A stretch of DNA of 64,000 nucleotides, from NCBI RefSeq assembly GCF_019061145.1, contig NZ_JAHQZS010000005.1, positions 1-64,000 of the forward strand, in the 5' to 3' direction. This document shows positions 37,771-47,047 of this stretch, piece after piece; position 1 is the first letter of the stretch, and the number at the start of each line of letters is the position of its first letter. The notes under the pieces are model-generated. The model worked only from the letters and a program-made list of their open reading frames with translations. It was not told where the DNA came from and did no database searches. This DNA is from Anianabacter salinae (GTDB taxonomy: Bacteria; Pseudomonadota; Alphaproteobacteria; Rhodobacterales; Rhodobacteraceae). A program made the position numbers and the translations under genes.

Positions 37771-37786
37771 TTGCCCCCTGGCACCG

Positions 37787-38905
37787 TCACACCCGCATGG
37801 GCATGACGACGTAGACCGCCGAGGTGTCGTTGCCTTCGCGCATCAGCGTGGGATCGCCGGAGGAGTTGAACAGGAACACCGCGTTCTCGCGGTCCACCTG
37901 GCTGGCGATCTCCAGCAGGTATTTCGCGTTGAACCCGATTTCCAGCTTCTCGTCGCCATAGGCCACGGCCAGTTCTTCCTCCGCGTTGCCGCTGTCGGGG
38001 GCGTTGACCGACAGGATCAGACGGTCTTCATCAAGCTGCATCTTCACGGCGCGGCTGCGCTCGGACGACACGGTCGCCACGCGGTCCACGGCCTGCGCGA
38101 ATTCCTGCGCGTCGACTTCCAGCTTCTTGGTGTTTCCGGTTGGTATCACGCGGGTGTAGTCGGGGAAGGTGCCGTCGATCACCTTTGACGTCAGCATGAT
38201 CTCGGGCGTGGCGAACCGCACCTTGGTCTCGGACACCGACACAGCGATCTTGGCGTCGTCGTCGTCCAGAAGCTTGCGCAACTCGGTCACGGTCTTGCGC
38301 GGCACGATCACGCCCGGCATGTCGTCGGCGCCAACGGGGAGCGCCGCGTCGATCCGCGCCAGCCGGTGACCGTCCGTCGCGACGCAGCGCAGCACCTTGC
38401 CACCCTCGGCGTCCGAGACGTGCATGTAGACACCGTTGAGGTAGTAGCGCGTCTCTTCGGTCGAGATGGCAAAACGCGACTTGTCGAACAGGCGGCGCAG
38501 CATGCCCGCCGGCGCCGAGAAGTTCGACGCGTATTCCGACGACGCCATCACCGGGAAATCTTCCTTGGGCAGGGTGGCCAGCTGGAAATGCGCCCGCCCG
38601 GCCTGCACCGTCAGCCGCCCCGACGCGCCGTCGTCGCTGAGCTCCACCAGCGCCCCGTCGGGCAGCTTGCGCACGATGTCATGCAGCATCACCGCCGACA
38701 CCGTGGTGGCACCCGCGCGGATCACCTGCGCGTTGATCTTGTCGATCACCTCGATGTCGAGGTCGGTCGCCCGGAAACTCGCGCTGTCACCATCCGCCTC
38801 GATCAGGACGTTGGCGAGGATCGGGATGGTGTTGCGACGCTCGACGACCGATTGCGCCTGGCCAACCGCACGAAGAAGCGCGCTGCGCTCGATGCTGATT
38901 TTCAT
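37787..38905 (-). CDS. dnaN: DNA polymerase III beta sliding clamp
   Basis: A 372-residue ring-forming clamp that tethers DNA polymerase III. It starts MKISIERSALLRAVGQAQSVVERR. Conserved blocks are NTIPILANVLIEA, LPKEDFPVM, ATDGHRLAR, DGTFPDYTRVIP, and the C-terminal MPMRV. It contains the three repeated clamp domains expected from the length. It follows dnaA with a 123-base gap and precedes recF. Confidence 0.97.
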   Translation of the reverse strand: MKISIERSALLRAVGQAQSVVERRNTIPILANVLIEADGDSASFRATDLDIEVIDKINAQVIRAGATTVSAVMLHDIVRKLPDGALVELSDDGASGRLTVQAGRAHFQLATLPKEDFPVMASSEYASNFSAPAGMLRRLFDKSRFAISTEETRYYLNGVYMHVSDAEGGKVLRCVATDGHRLARIDAALPVGADDMPGVIVPRKTVTELRKLLDDDDAKIAVSVSETKVRFATPEIMLTSKVIDGTFPDYTRVIPTGNTKKLEVDAQEFAQAVDRVATVSSERSRAVKMQLDEDRLILSVNAPDSGNAEEELAVAYGDEKLEIGFNAKYLLEIASQVDRENAVFLFNSSGDPTLMREGNDTSAVYVVMPMRV

Positions 38906-39028
38906 AACCCTGTCCCTAATCGTCCCCTGCGCCCTGCCGGGGCATGAAACTTACCCGTTCCACCCGGCAGCACAAGAATTTTCCGGACTGTCTGTCGGTT
39001 TCCCCATAGCGTCAAGGGGAGGCCCGAG

Positions 39029-40402
39029 TTACGCTTCCAGAGCGCGGCGCAGAAGTTCCACGTCTTCGGCGATCTGGCTGTCGATGGACTTGAGTTCCTC
39101 GATCTTCTTGACGCCGTGCATGACGGTGGTGTGATCACGGTTGCCGAACCGGCGCCCGATGTCGGGCAGCGACCGCGAGGTCAGCCGCTTGCACAGCCAC
39201 ATGGCGATCTGCCGGGGCCGCGCGATGGTGCGCACCCGCTTGGGGCCGACCAGATCGGACAGCCGGATATTGAAATGCTCGGCCACTTTGCGCTGGATTT
39301 CCTCGACGGTGACCTTGCGGTCCGAGGATTTCAGGATGTCGGTCAGGCATTCCTGCGTCAGGTCTAGGTTGATCTCGCGCCCGACGAGCGAGGCGAAGGC
39401 GAAAAGCCGCATCAGCGCGCCTTCCAGCACCCGCACGTTGGTCGAGATGCGGTGGGCGAGGAATTCCAGAACGCCGTCCTGAAGCACAAGACCCGGATAC
39501 TGCGCGCGATACTGGTCGACCTTCTGCTGCAGGATGCCGAGGCGCAGTTCATAGTCGGTGGGGTGCAGGTCGACCACGAGGCCGCACTGAAGCCGCGACT
39601 TGATGCGGTCTTCGAGGTCCTTGATCTCGCCCGGCGCGCGGTCGGCGGAAATGATGATCTGCTTGTGACGGTCCACCAGCGTGTTGAACGTGTGGAAGAA
39701 TTCTTCCTGCGTGCTGTCCTTGCCCGCGATGAACTGGACATCGTCGACCATCAGCACGTCCACCGAGCGGAACAGCTGCTTGAAATCCATCATGCTCTTG
39801 TCGCGCAGCGCCTGGATGAACTGGTACATGAAGCGCTCGGCAGAGATGTAGACGACCCGCAGATCGGGGCGGCGCGTCTGCAGCTCGTGCGCGATGGCGT
39901 GCATCAGGTGCGTCTTGCCAAGGCCCACGCCGCCATAAAGGAACAGCGGGTTGAACGTGACCGAGTTGCCTTCGGCAACGCGCTTGGCCGCCGCATGAGC
40001 CAGCTGGTTCGGCTTGCCCACGACGAAGCTGTCGAAGGTAAAGCGCGGGTCCAGCGGCGCGCCGGGCATGTCCGCCTCGTCGTAGGACGACAGTTCGGAG
40101 CGCGACAGGATGGTCCGCGAGCGGGGCGCCTCGAGTTCGGTGGCGGAGGCAGGGGCGACATCGGCGCCAAGGCGGAAATCGACGCGGGTCACGTCGGCGC
40201 CGCGGGCGCGAAAGCCTTCCAGGATGCGGTCGGAATAATTCCGCGCGACCCAGTTGCCGAGAAACGTGGTGGGAACCGACAGGATCGCGACGTTGTCTTC
40301 CGTCGTCAGAAAATCGACCGGCGCGATCCAGTTCTTGTAGTTGTGTTCTCCAACGGTGCCTTGCAGCTCACTCTTAACTTGCCCCCAGATGTCGTTCGTC
40401 AT
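39029..40402 (-). CDS. dnaA: Chromosomal replication initiator DnaA
   Basis: A 457-residue AAA+ initiator that binds oriC DnaA boxes and opens the duplex. Domain I is at the N-terminus (IWGQVKSELQGTVGEHNYKNWIAP). Walker A is GGVGLGKTHLM, Walker B VLMVDDVQFI, and domain IV has the DnaA signature RSLPDIGRRFGNRDHTTVMH. I chose the ATG at 40402, where the protein starts MTNDIWG. Upstream is a 575-base non-coding stretch with five GANTC sites. rpsT lies further upstream on the same strand. Confidence 0.97.
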   Translation of the reverse strand: MTNDIWGQVKSELQGTVGEHNYKNWIAPVDFLTTEDNVAILSVPTTFLGNWVARNYSDRILEGFRARGADVTRVDFRLGADVAPASATELEAPRSRTILSRSELSSYDEADMPGAPLDPRFTFDSFVVGKPNQLAHAAAKRVAEGNSVTFNPLFLYGGVGLGKTHLMHAIAHELQTRRPDLRVVYISAERFMYQFIQALRDKSMMDFKQLFRSVDVLMVDDVQFIAGKDSTQEEFFHTFNTLVDRHKQIIISADRAPGEIKDLEDRIKSRLQCGLVVDLHPTDYELRLGILQQKVDQYRAQYPGLVLQDGVLEFLAHRISTNVRVLEGALMRLFAFASLVGREINLDLTQECLTDILKSSDRKVTVEEIQRKVAEHFNIRLSDLVGPKRVRTIARPRQIAMWLCKRLTSRSLPDIGRRFGNRDHTTVMHGVKKIEELKSIDSQIAEDVELLRRALEA

Positions 40403-40977
40403 TTGCGTCCGTGACCCGTCGATTCTGTTTTCGTTACGGCCGAAACGGCCAGCGACCTGCGCGCAGAATCTCGTACGGGGACACAAAAGTTACGGGTTCC
40501 GGTTCCACCAAGCACACGGCGGACGGATCGGCTTTTGTTTGCTTGGGAGACGCGGAAAACGGCTGGCAGTCTCTCGAAGTGTCCCTACTTCGGATCAGTC
40601 GTCTTCGCGTCTCGCCGTGTCATTGGACAGATCCGGCCCGCGTGGAAATGCGGTCGGATACGCTGCGGGTCATGGGCAGCCATGACATGCAACGCGGTGG
40701 CCTTCCGGTGCGCCCCCCCTCGGTCCCTGACGGGTCCGGGCATCCGTGTGGCGTCGGTCGGCCTCTGCCCCCCAGTAAGCGATTCATTGCGAAGACAAAG
40801 CTAGCAATCTCCGCGCTCGAGTCGCAACGCGGCTGGACCGTCTTGGATGCCGCTTTCTGTGGGGGCTTCGCGTAATCCCTTGTTCCGGCTAGCCAGAGCG
40901 TCGGAAATGCAACACCCCGATGACAAAAGCGCGCCGCAAGCGGCGCGCCCTCTAGCCCAACAAAGGTTGAGATTCGT
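40403..40977. promoter_or_regulatory. 575-base non-coding region upstream of dnaA
   Basis: I see no gene here. It must hold the dnaA promoter and the rpsT 3' end. Five GANTC sites, the target of the alphaproteobacterial CcrM methylase, occur at 40421, 40466, 40781, 40819 and 40971. A perfect 7-bp hairpin lies at 40669-40686 (GTCATGG, GCAG, CCATGAC). I found no TTATCCACA-type DnaA box and no AT-rich unwinding element, so I do not call oriC. Confidence 0.5.
40921..40948 (-). terminator. Rho-independent terminator of rpsT
   Basis: Read on the minus strand: GCGCGCCG, loop CTTG, CGGCGCGC, then TTTTGTCA. A perfect 8-bp stem at 40929-40948, 30 bases after the rpsT stop. Confidence 0.85.
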
Positions 40978-41241
40978 TCAGCCGAGCGCTTTGACGCGCG
41001 ACGACAGGCGGGAAATCTTCCGCGCCGCAGTGTTCTTGTGGACGATGCCCTTGGTCACGCCGCGCATCAGTTCGGGCTGCGCATCGCGCAGGGCGGTCTT
41101 TGCCGCTTCCGCGTCGCCGGAGGCCAGCGCCTCTTCGACCTTGCGCAGGTAGGTGCGGATGCGCGACCGGCGCGCCTTGTTGACGGCATAGCGCGCCTCG
41201 TTCTGGCGGGCGCGTTTCTTGGACTGGGGGGTATTTGCCAT
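40978..41241 (-). CDS. rpsT: 30S ribosomal protein S20
   Basis: An 87-residue basic protein that binds 16S rRNA early in 30S assembly. It has the family pattern [30 protein letters not shown]-type N-terminus and the block [20 protein letters not shown] good ribosome binding site (GAGA) precedes the ATG at 41241, and it has its own terminator. rpsT next to dnaA is typical of Rhodobacterales. Confidence 0.98.
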   Translation of the reverse strand: MANTPQSKKRARQNEARYAVNKARRSRIRTYLRKVEEALASGDAEAAKTALRDAQPELMRGVTKGIVHKNTAARKISRLSSRVKALG

Positions 41242-41390
41242 GTGCGTTCTCTTTCGTCTGTCGGGTCGTCACAAATAGGGTGAACGCGGGAAGACCCGAC
41301 CCCGGGTTCTGAACCGGGTTGCTCTGGCCAAGGCGGGCCTCACGCGCATGTATGGCCGTGGCCTATAGACCAGGCGGCAGGGTTTGGAAA

Positions 41391-41407
41391 GGGCGGAATA
41401 CCCGCCC
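41391..41407 (-). terminator. Probable terminator of the enoyl-CoA hydratase gene
   Basis: On the minus strand GGGCGG (41407-41402) pairs with CCGCCC (41396-41391) around GTATT-type loop bases, followed by TTTCCAAACC. It lies just past the hydratase stop at 41415. Confidence 0.6.
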
Positions 41408-41414
41408 CTTCGCG

Positions 41415-42191
41415 TCACTTGTCGCGGAACTGCGCCTCGCGCTTGTCGAGGAAGGCGCTCATGCCTTCCTTCTGGTCCTCGGTCGCGAACAGCGAATGGA
41501 ACAGTCGCCGCTCGAACAGGACGCCCTCGCGCAGCGTGGTCTCGTAGCTGCGGTTCACCGCTTCCTTCACGGCCATGACGGTCAGCATCGACTTTTCGGC
41601 AACCTTCTGCGCCGCCGCCATCGTTTCTTCCATCAGCTTCTTGGTGGGAACGACGCGGCTGACCAGCCCCGATCGTTCCGCCTCTTCGGCGTCCATGAAG
41701 CGGCCGGTCAGGTTCATGTCCATCGACTTGGCCTTGCCGACAAAGCGCGTCAGCCGCTGGCTGCCGCCCATCCCGGCCACGACGCCAAGGTTGATCTCGG
41801 GCTGGCCGAACTTGGCGCTTTCCGACGCGATGATGAAATCGCACATCATCGCAAGCTCGCACCCGCCGCCCAGCGCATAGCCGGACACTGCCGCGATGAT
41901 CGGCTTGCGCACGCGCAGGATCGCCTCGCTGTCAGCGGTAAAGAAATCCTGGCCGAACATGTCGACAAAGCTTTTCCCCGCCATTTCCGAGATGTCGGCC
42001 CCGGCGGCGAATGCCTTTTCCGACCCGGTAAGAACGATGCAGCGCACCTTTTCGTTCTGGTCGGCGTCGCGCAGGGCCTGCGCCAGTTCCCCGAGCAACT
42101 CGGAGTTCAGCGCGTTCAGGGCGTCGGGACGGTTGAGCCGGATCAGGGCGACGTGGTCGTCGATCTCGACGATGATCGTCTTGTAGGCCAT
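41415..42191 (-). CDS. Enoyl-CoA hydratase
   Basis: A 258-residue crotonase-fold enzyme that hydrates trans-2-enoyl-CoA to 3-hydroxyacyl-CoA in beta-oxidation or related routes. The oxyanion-hole blocks are [11 protein letters not shown] and [15 protein letters not shown]. The catalytic glutamates are expected in [16 protein letters not shown]. The C-terminal [14 protein letters not shown] is typical. The start is the ATG at 42191. The fused crotonase/dehydrogenase form is excluded by size. It is monocistronic, downstream of mutM on the same strand. Confidence 0.94.
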   Translation of the reverse strand: MAYKTIIVEIDDHVALIRLNRPDALNALNSELLGELAQALRDADQNEKVRCIVLTGSEKAFAAGADISEMAGKSFVDMFGQDFFTADSEAILRVRKPIIAAVSGYALGGGCELAMMCDFIIASESAKFGQPEINLGVVAGMGGSQRLTRFVGKAKSMDMNLTGRFMDAEEAERSGLVSRVVPTKKLMEETMAAAQKVAEKSMLTVMAVKEAVNRSYETTLREGVLFERRLFHSLFATEDQKEGMSAFLDKREAQFRDK

Positions 42192-42254
42192 CGGTACTGC
42201 CTGTTCGGTTGCCAATAGGCCCGAGTCCATACCACCCGGCGGTCGGTGTTCAAG

Positions 42255-43106
42255 TTATCTTTGGCAGTCCGGGCAATAGAACGAAGAGCGTCCCGATTGC
42301 ACCACGCGGCGTATCGACTGCGTGCAGCCCGGGGTGACGCAAGGGCCGCCTTCACGGCCATAGACGCTGAACGAGTGCTGGAAATAACCAAGTTCGCCGT
42401 CTGCCTGGCGGTAATCGCGCAACGACGATCCGCCTGCCTCGATCGCTTCGGCCAGCACCGTGCGGATCACCGGCACCAGCGTGCGCACGCGCTTGTCAGA
42501 GATGCGCCCCGCCTTGCGCAATGGCGAGATCCCCGCGCGGAACAATGCCTCGCAGACGTAGATGTTGCCCAGCCCCGCGATCATGCGCTGATCCAGAAGC
42601 GCCGCCTTGATCGGCGTGTTGCGGCCCTGCAGGCGGGCGGCGAGGTAATCCTCGTCGAACCCGTTGCCCAAGGGTTCCGGCCCGATCCCGGCGATCAGCC
42701 AATGATCCTCGGTGCGGCTTGTGGGGCAAAGGTCCATCGCACCGAAGCGCCGGGCGTCGTTGAAGGTGACACGCGCCCCGCCCGCCATGTGAAACACCAC
42801 ATGGTCATGTTTCGCCGCGGCCGGGTGGTCGTGGTGGAAGGCGCCGACCCGATTGCCCGAAATCAGCATCCGCCCCGACATGCCCAGATGCACGATCAGC
42901 GTCTCGCCACTGTCGAGATCGGCGAGGATGTATTTCGACCGCCGCCCCAGCCGCAGCACCCGCCTGCCAGTCAACCGATCGGCCATCCGCTCGGGCAGGG
43001 GCCAGCGCAGATCGGGGCGATTCACGTCCGCCCGTTCGATCACGCGACCCTCCATCACGGGGACCAGCCCGCGACGGACTGTCTCGACTTCCGGCAATTC
43101 AGGCAC
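42255..43106 (-). CDS. mutM: Formamidopyrimidine-DNA glycosylase (Fpg/MutM)
   Basis: A 283-residue bifunctional glycosylase/lyase that removes 8-oxoguanine and related oxidised purines. The mature N-terminus must be PELPEVET (catalytic P2 and E3), so the start is the GTG at 43106, preceded by AGAGGGG. The H2TH region and the C-terminal zinc finger with CVTPGC and YCPDC are present. It is divergent from ubiE, with an 88-base shared promoter region. Confidence 0.96.
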   Translation of the reverse strand: MPELPEVETVRRGLVPVMEGRVIERADVNRPDLRWPLPERMADRLTGRRVLRLGRRSKYILADLDSGETLIVHLGMSGRMLISGNRVGAFHHDHPAAAKHDHVVFHMAGGARVTFNDARRFGAMDLCPTSRTEDHWLIAGIGPEPLGNGFDEDYLAARLQGRNTPIKAALLDQRMIAGLGNIYVCEALFRAGISPLRKAGRISDKRVRTLVPVIRTVLAEAIEAGGSSLRDYRQADGELGYFQHSFSVYGREGGPCVTPGCTQSIRRVVQSGRSSFYCPDCQR

Positions 43107-43194
43107 TTGAACCCCTCTTGTCCGGGCGGCGCGATTGTAACCCGTCCCGGGCCGCCTATAAGAAGGATGAGTTTCGAAGGGGCGCAAGAGGCCG

Positions 43195-43947
43195 ATGACC
43201 GACGACAGCCAGAAAACCACGCATTTCGGGAACCAGACGATCCCCGAGGATGAAAAGGCGGGCCGGGTCCACGGCGTCTTTACCTCGGTCGCATCCCGCT
43301 ATGACGTGATGAACGACGTGATGTCGGTCGGCATTCACCGCCTGTGGAAAGACGCGATGATGGACTGGCTTGCGCCGCGTTCCGGTCAGCGGCTGCTGGA
43401 CGTGGCGGGCGGCACCGGCGACATCGCCTTTCGCTTCCTCACGCGCGCGCCGGGCGCCAGCGCGGTCGTCTGCGACATGACCGAATCGATGCTGGTCTCG
43501 GGCCGCAAGCGCGCCGAGGCCGAAAGCATGGCCGACCGGCTGGACTGGGTCGTCGGCGATGCGATGGCCCTGCCCTTCGAGGCCGCCAGCTTCGACGTCT
43601 ACACGATCAGCTTCGGCATCCGGAACGTGACCCGCCCGCAAGAGGCGCTGAACGAGGCGTTCCGCGTTCTGAAGCCCGGCGGCCGCCTGATGGTGCTGGA
43701 ATTCAGCCAGCTTCCCGTGCCCGCGATGCAATGGGCCTATGACCGCTATTCCTACAACGTGATCCCGCGCATGGGCCAGGCCTTCGCGGGCGACCGCGAC
43801 AGTTATCAATACCTCGTCGAATCGATCCGCCAGTTTCCCGATCAGGACACCTTTGCGGGCATGGTGCGGGAGGCCGGCTTTGAGCAGGTGAAGTATCGCA
43901 ACCTGTCCATGGGCATCGCCGCGCTGCACTCGGGCTGGAAGATTTGA
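43195..43947 (+). CDS. ubiE: Ubiquinone/menaquinone biosynthesis C-methyltransferase UbiE
   Basis: A 250-residue SAM-dependent methyltransferase adding the C-methyl group to the benzoquinol ring in ubiquinone synthesis. The blocks [34 protein letters not shown] (SAM motif I) and [13 protein letters not shown] are diagnostic. The C-terminal [11 protein letters not shown] matches family members. The start is the ATG at 43195. Its stop overlaps the TTG start of ubiB, so the two are translationally coupled. Confidence 0.97.
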   Translation: MTDDSQKTTHFGNQTIPEDEKAGRVHGVFTSVASRYDVMNDVMSVGIHRLWKDAMMDWLAPRSGQRLLDVAGGTGDIAFRFLTRAPGASAVVCDMTESMLVSGRKRAEAESMADRLDWVVGDAMALPFEAASFDVYTISFGIRNVTRPQEALNEAFRVLKPGGRLMVLEFSQLPVPAMQWAYDRYSYNVIPRMGQAFAGDRDSYQYLVESIRQFPDQDTFAGMVREAGFEQVKYRNLSMGIAALHSGWKI

Positions 43948-45470
43948 GGGGTCCGCACAACATCTGGCGGCTGGTCCAGACCGGCGCGACGCTTGAGAGG
44001 ACCGGCGCCATGCGCGTGGTGCTGGATGCCTTCCAGGCGCCGAAGTCGCTGCGCATCGCCGCGCGCATTCTCGGCTGGCCGTTCGCCTGGCTGGGCTATC
44101 CGGGCGATCCCGCACAGCCGCCGGTGACGCGGGCGCTGACCGCGCTTGGCCCCGCCTACATCAAGTTCGGCCAGATCCTGTCGACCCGCCCCGATGTGGT
44201 GGGCGAGGAACTGGCTATGCAGCTGCGCGTGCTTCAGGACAAACTGCCGCCGTTTCCGCTGGATGAGGCCAAGCGGATGATCGAGCGCGAGCTGGACCAA
44301 CCGTGGCAGACGATGTTCTCGGAGTTGTCCGAGCCCGTCGCCGCCGCCTCGATCGCGCAGGTGCACAAGGCACGGCTGAAGGACAGCGGGCGGCAGGTGG
44401 CCGTCAAGGTGCTGCGCCCGAAGATCGAGCGCGCGTTTCGCAAGGACGTCGACGCCTTCTATCTTGCCGCGACGCTGATCGAGTGGCTTGCCCCCTCGGC
44501 CCGGCGGCTTCGGCCGTCCGATGTCATCAAGCATTTCGACGGCGTCGTCACGGGCGAGCTTGACCTTCGGCTCGAAGCCTCTGCCGCCGCCGAGTTCGCC
44601 GCGAACACCGCCAAGGACGCCGGGTTCCAGGTGCCAAAGGTCGAATGGTTCCTGTCCTCGCGCCGTGTCATGACGCTGGGCTGGGCCGAGGGAATCAACG
44701 CGGGCGACGTTCCGGCCATCGACGCCGCCGGGCACGACCGCCGCATCCTTGGCGAGCGGGTGCTGCAACTGTTCCTGAACCACGCGCTGCGCGACGGCTA
44801 TTTCCACGCCGACATGCACCAAGGCAACCTCAAGATCGCAGGCAACGGCGACATCATCGCGCTGGACTTCGGGATCATGGGGCGGCTCGACGAATACACC
44901 CGGCGCGTCTACGCCGAGATCCTGTTCGGGTTCATCCGCAAGGATTACCGCCGCGTCGCCGAGGTGCATTTCGAGGCCGGGTATGTTCCGGCAGACCGCG
45001 ACATCGACGAATTCGCCCGCGCCCTGCGTGCCGTGGGAGAGCCGATCTTCGGGCTGGACGCGACGCAGGTGTCGATGGCCCGGCTGCTGAGCTACCTGTT
45101 CGAGGTGACGGAACGCTTCGGCATGGAAACCCGCACCGAATTGATCCTGTTGCAGCGCACCATGGTGGTGGTCGAGGGCGTCGCGCGCTCTCTCAACCCG
45201 CAGATCAACATCTGGAAGGTCGCGCAGCCCATCGTCGAGGACTACATCAAGGAAAACATCGGCCCGCGCGCGCTTGCCCGTGATCTGGCACGCACCGCGC
45301 GGGTGCTGGCACGGTTCGGACCCAAGCTGCCGCGCCTCGCCGAGGCGGCGTTGATCCGGCAGGGCACGAACCCTGAACCACCCCGGCGCAGCCCATGGGT
45401 GCCGCTGGGGTGGATGCTGACCGGCGGCGCGGTCGTCGGCCTGTCGATCTGGGCCGGAAGCCTGATCTAG
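43944..45470 (+). CDS. ubiB: UbiB atypical kinase/ATPase of ubiquinone biosynthesis
   Basis: A 508-residue protein-kinase-like ATPase needed for ubiquinone synthesis. The signature KxGQ is in [16 protein letters not shown]-site features include [21 protein letters not shown] and the DxHQGN block in [10 protein letters not shown], with [10 protein letters not shown]. One hydrophobic span lies at the C-terminus ([20 protein letters not shown]), a membrane anchor. It begins at a TTG codon at 43944 overlapping the ubiE stop, and the N-terminus [11 protein letters not shown] fits alphaproteobacterial UbiB. The 3' end overlaps the next gene by 4 bases on the other strand. Confidence 0.94.
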   Translation: MRGPHNIWRLVQTGATLERTGAMRVVLDAFQAPKSLRIAARILGWPFAWLGYPGDPAQPPVTRALTALGPAYIKFGQILSTRPDVVGEELAMQLRVLQDKLPPFPLDEAKRMIERELDQPWQTMFSELSEPVAAASIAQVHKARLKDSGRQVAVKVLRPKIERAFRKDVDAFYLAATLIEWLAPSARRLRPSDVIKHFDGVVTGELDLRLEASAAAEFAANTAKDAGFQVPKVEWFLSSRRVMTLGWAEGINAGDVPAIDAAGHDRRILGERVLQLFLNHALRDGYFHADMHQGNLKIAGNGDIIALDFGIMGRLDEYTRRVYAEILFGFIRKDYRRVAEVHFEAGYVPADRDIDEFARALRAVGEPIFGLDATQVSMARLLSYLFEVTERFGMETRTELILLQRTMVVVEGVARSLNPQINIWKVAQPIVEDYIKENIGPRALARDLARTARVLARFGPKLPRLAEAALIRQGTNPEPPRRSPWVPLGWMLTGGAVVGLSIWAGSLI

Positions 45471-46327
45471 GTCACGGTGATCGGCGCGCGTTCCAGCGCG
45501 CCCGCTTCGGCATAGCCGGTCCAGCCGCGCGCGCCCATCCAGGCGCAGTAGATCGCAAGCCGCCAGTGCAGGACAGGCGCGAACCTGCGATACCGCGCCG
45601 CAGTCTCCAACACGCCATAGGCCGCCATCCAGTCGCCGACATCGCCGGGCCTTGGGACAGAGCCACCGTAGAGACTGCGCATCGCGGGCGACAGGAACAC
45701 CGACAGATCGACGCAAGGATCGCCGTAGCACGGGCATTGCCAGTCGATCGCGACAGGCGCGGCCCGGTCCGAAAGGATGTTCGAGGTGACGGGATCGCCG
45801 TGCAGTGTTGCGGCCGGTCCGTCCGGAAATGCCATGTCAGGCCGCGCCTGCCGCAAGCGGTCTGCCTCTGACACCGGAAGATCGCGCAGCATGGCGTAGC
45901 ATTGCGATTCCAGCACGTCGGGGGTCAGCGTCGGCCAGGGCGCGCCGGGGCGCGCGTCATGGATGCGGCGCAGCACGGCGATAGCCGCATGATCCTCTGC
46001 CGGGGGTCCATCGACGGCGCGCATCGCGATCCAGGACCGCCCCGCCGTGCGCCCGCGCGCAAGCGGTTCGGGTGCAAGCCCCAGCGGCGCGAAATGTTCA
46101 AGCGCCAACCATTCCGCATCGGGATCGTTCCGAAAGAGCGGCGTCTTGCCATCGGCGGCAAAGAGCTTTGCCACAACCTCGCCCGACCGCCAGCACCGGT
46201 TGACCCGCCCGCCCGCAAGCGGCGTCCAGCCGCGTGCGGCCAGACCGGCGCGGGCAAGCGCCTGTTCAAGCCAAGGAGGAAGCGGAGTTTCGGGGCTGGA
46301 CTGGGGCGCGCTCATCCGCGAATCCAT
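45467..46327 (-). CDS. Aminoglycoside/choline phosphotransferase-like kinase
   Basis: A 286-residue small-molecule kinase of the APH/ChoK fold. The catalytic loop is LHGDPVTSNIL and the metal-binding block is VAIDWQCPCYGDPCVDL; the usual DFD-type aspartate is carried by IDW. The N-terminal lobe has GRVNRCWRSG and a lysine in VVAKLFA. The substrate is unknown. The start is uncertain: ATG at 46327 or 46315, both with poor ribosome binding sites. It lies 29 bases after flgD on the same strand, possibly read from the flagellar transcript, but a flagellar role is not implied. Confidence 0.78.
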   Translation of the reverse strand: MDSRMSAPQSSPETPLPPWLEQALARAGLAARGWTPLAGGRVNRCWRSGEVVAKLFAADGKTPLFRNDPDAEWLALEHFAPLGLAPEPLARGRTAGRSWIAMRAVDGPPAEDHAAIAVLRRIHDARPGAPWPTLTPDVLESQCYAMLRDLPVSEADRLRQARPDMAFPDGPAATLHGDPVTSNILSDRAAPVAIDWQCPCYGDPCVDLSVFLSPAMRSLYGGSVPRPGDVGDWMAAYGVLETAARYRRFAPVLHWRLAIYCAWMGARGWTGYAEAGALERAPITVT

Positions 46328-46356
46328 GCGCGTTGCATCCGCGGTTGGCAAGGCTC

Positions 46357-47037
46357 TCAACGCTCTGCGCGCAAGCCCGTGATCGTGGATGGAGCAAGCG
46401 ACAGGCCGGAATCGGTCACCAGCGTGACGCCATTCGTCCCGCTTCGCGCCTCGGCGATACGCAGGTAGCTTGCGACGGGCGCGGTGTTCAAAAGCGCGTC
46501 GCCTGCGTAGTGCTCCACAGATATCTGATACTCGCCTGGCAGCAGCGCACCGCCGGTAGCGTCCGTGCCGGACCATTCGAACGGCCCGTCGATACGTCCA
46601 AGCTCGATCCGTGCCACGTCTCGTCCATCCAGCTGGGCGACAAGAACGCTGCGGCTTGTGGCGGCGGGCGGATCGGCCTCCAGCGTGACGGGCGTTCCGT
46701 TCAGCTGAACCGTGCCCTCGACGCGGGCCTCTCGCCCAATCCAGTCGGCGTATCCCGCGACGCCTGCGCCGCCCAGCCCCGTCTGCATCGCAGCCAAAAG
46801 ATCGTTGGTGCGCACTTGCTGCTCGACCCCCGAAAAGGTCGCAAGCTGCACCGCGAAATCCTCTGACTGGATCGGGTTCAGCGGGTCCTGGTTCTGCATC
46901 TGGACCGTCAGCATCTTCAGGAACGTATCGAAATCTGACGTGATGGCAGGGCTGGCGGCCTGGTCGGTACTGGTCGCACTGGTCGCACTGGTCGAGGCTA
47001 CGGTGGTCGGGGTCGGGGAAATCGCAATATCTGTCAT
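46357..47037 (-). CDS. flgD: Flagellar hook-capping protein FlgD
   Basis: A 226-residue scaffold that caps the growing hook. The conserved N-terminal block is FLKMLTVQMQNQDPLNPIQSEDFAVQLATFSGVEQQ, seen here in parts (TVQMQNQDPLNP and QLATFSGVEQQ). A FlgD Ig/tudor-like domain follows, with SGTDATGGALLPGEYQISVE. The N-terminal 30 residues are Ser/Thr/Ala-rich, the usual secretion-signal character. The ATG at 47037 follows AGGACC. It is co-directional with fliK, 10 bases downstream of it. Confidence 0.93.
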   Translation of the reverse strand: MTDIAISPTPTTVASTSATSATSTDQAASPAITSDFDTFLKMLTVQMQNQDPLNPIQSEDFAVQLATFSGVEQQVRTNDLLAAMQTGLGGAGVAGYADWIGREARVEGTVQLNGTPVTLEADPPAATSRSVLVAQLDGRDVARIELGRIDGPFEWSGTDATGGALLPGEYQISVEHYAGDALLNTAPVASYLRIAEARSGTNGVTLVTDSGLSLAPSTITGLRAER

Positions 47038-47047
47038 CTCATGGGTC

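Noticed and set aside
37704-37790. Upstream 29-residue extension of RecF
   Set aside because: It translates the dispersed hairpin repeat (giving PPEYFPTKDG) and is not RecF-like. The same odd peptide motif arises antisense at the other repeat copy.
40403-40977. Chromosomal replication origin next to dnaA
   Set aside because: No TTATCCACA-type DnaA boxes and no AT-rich unwinding region are visible. In many alphaproteobacteria oriC lies elsewhere, near hemE.
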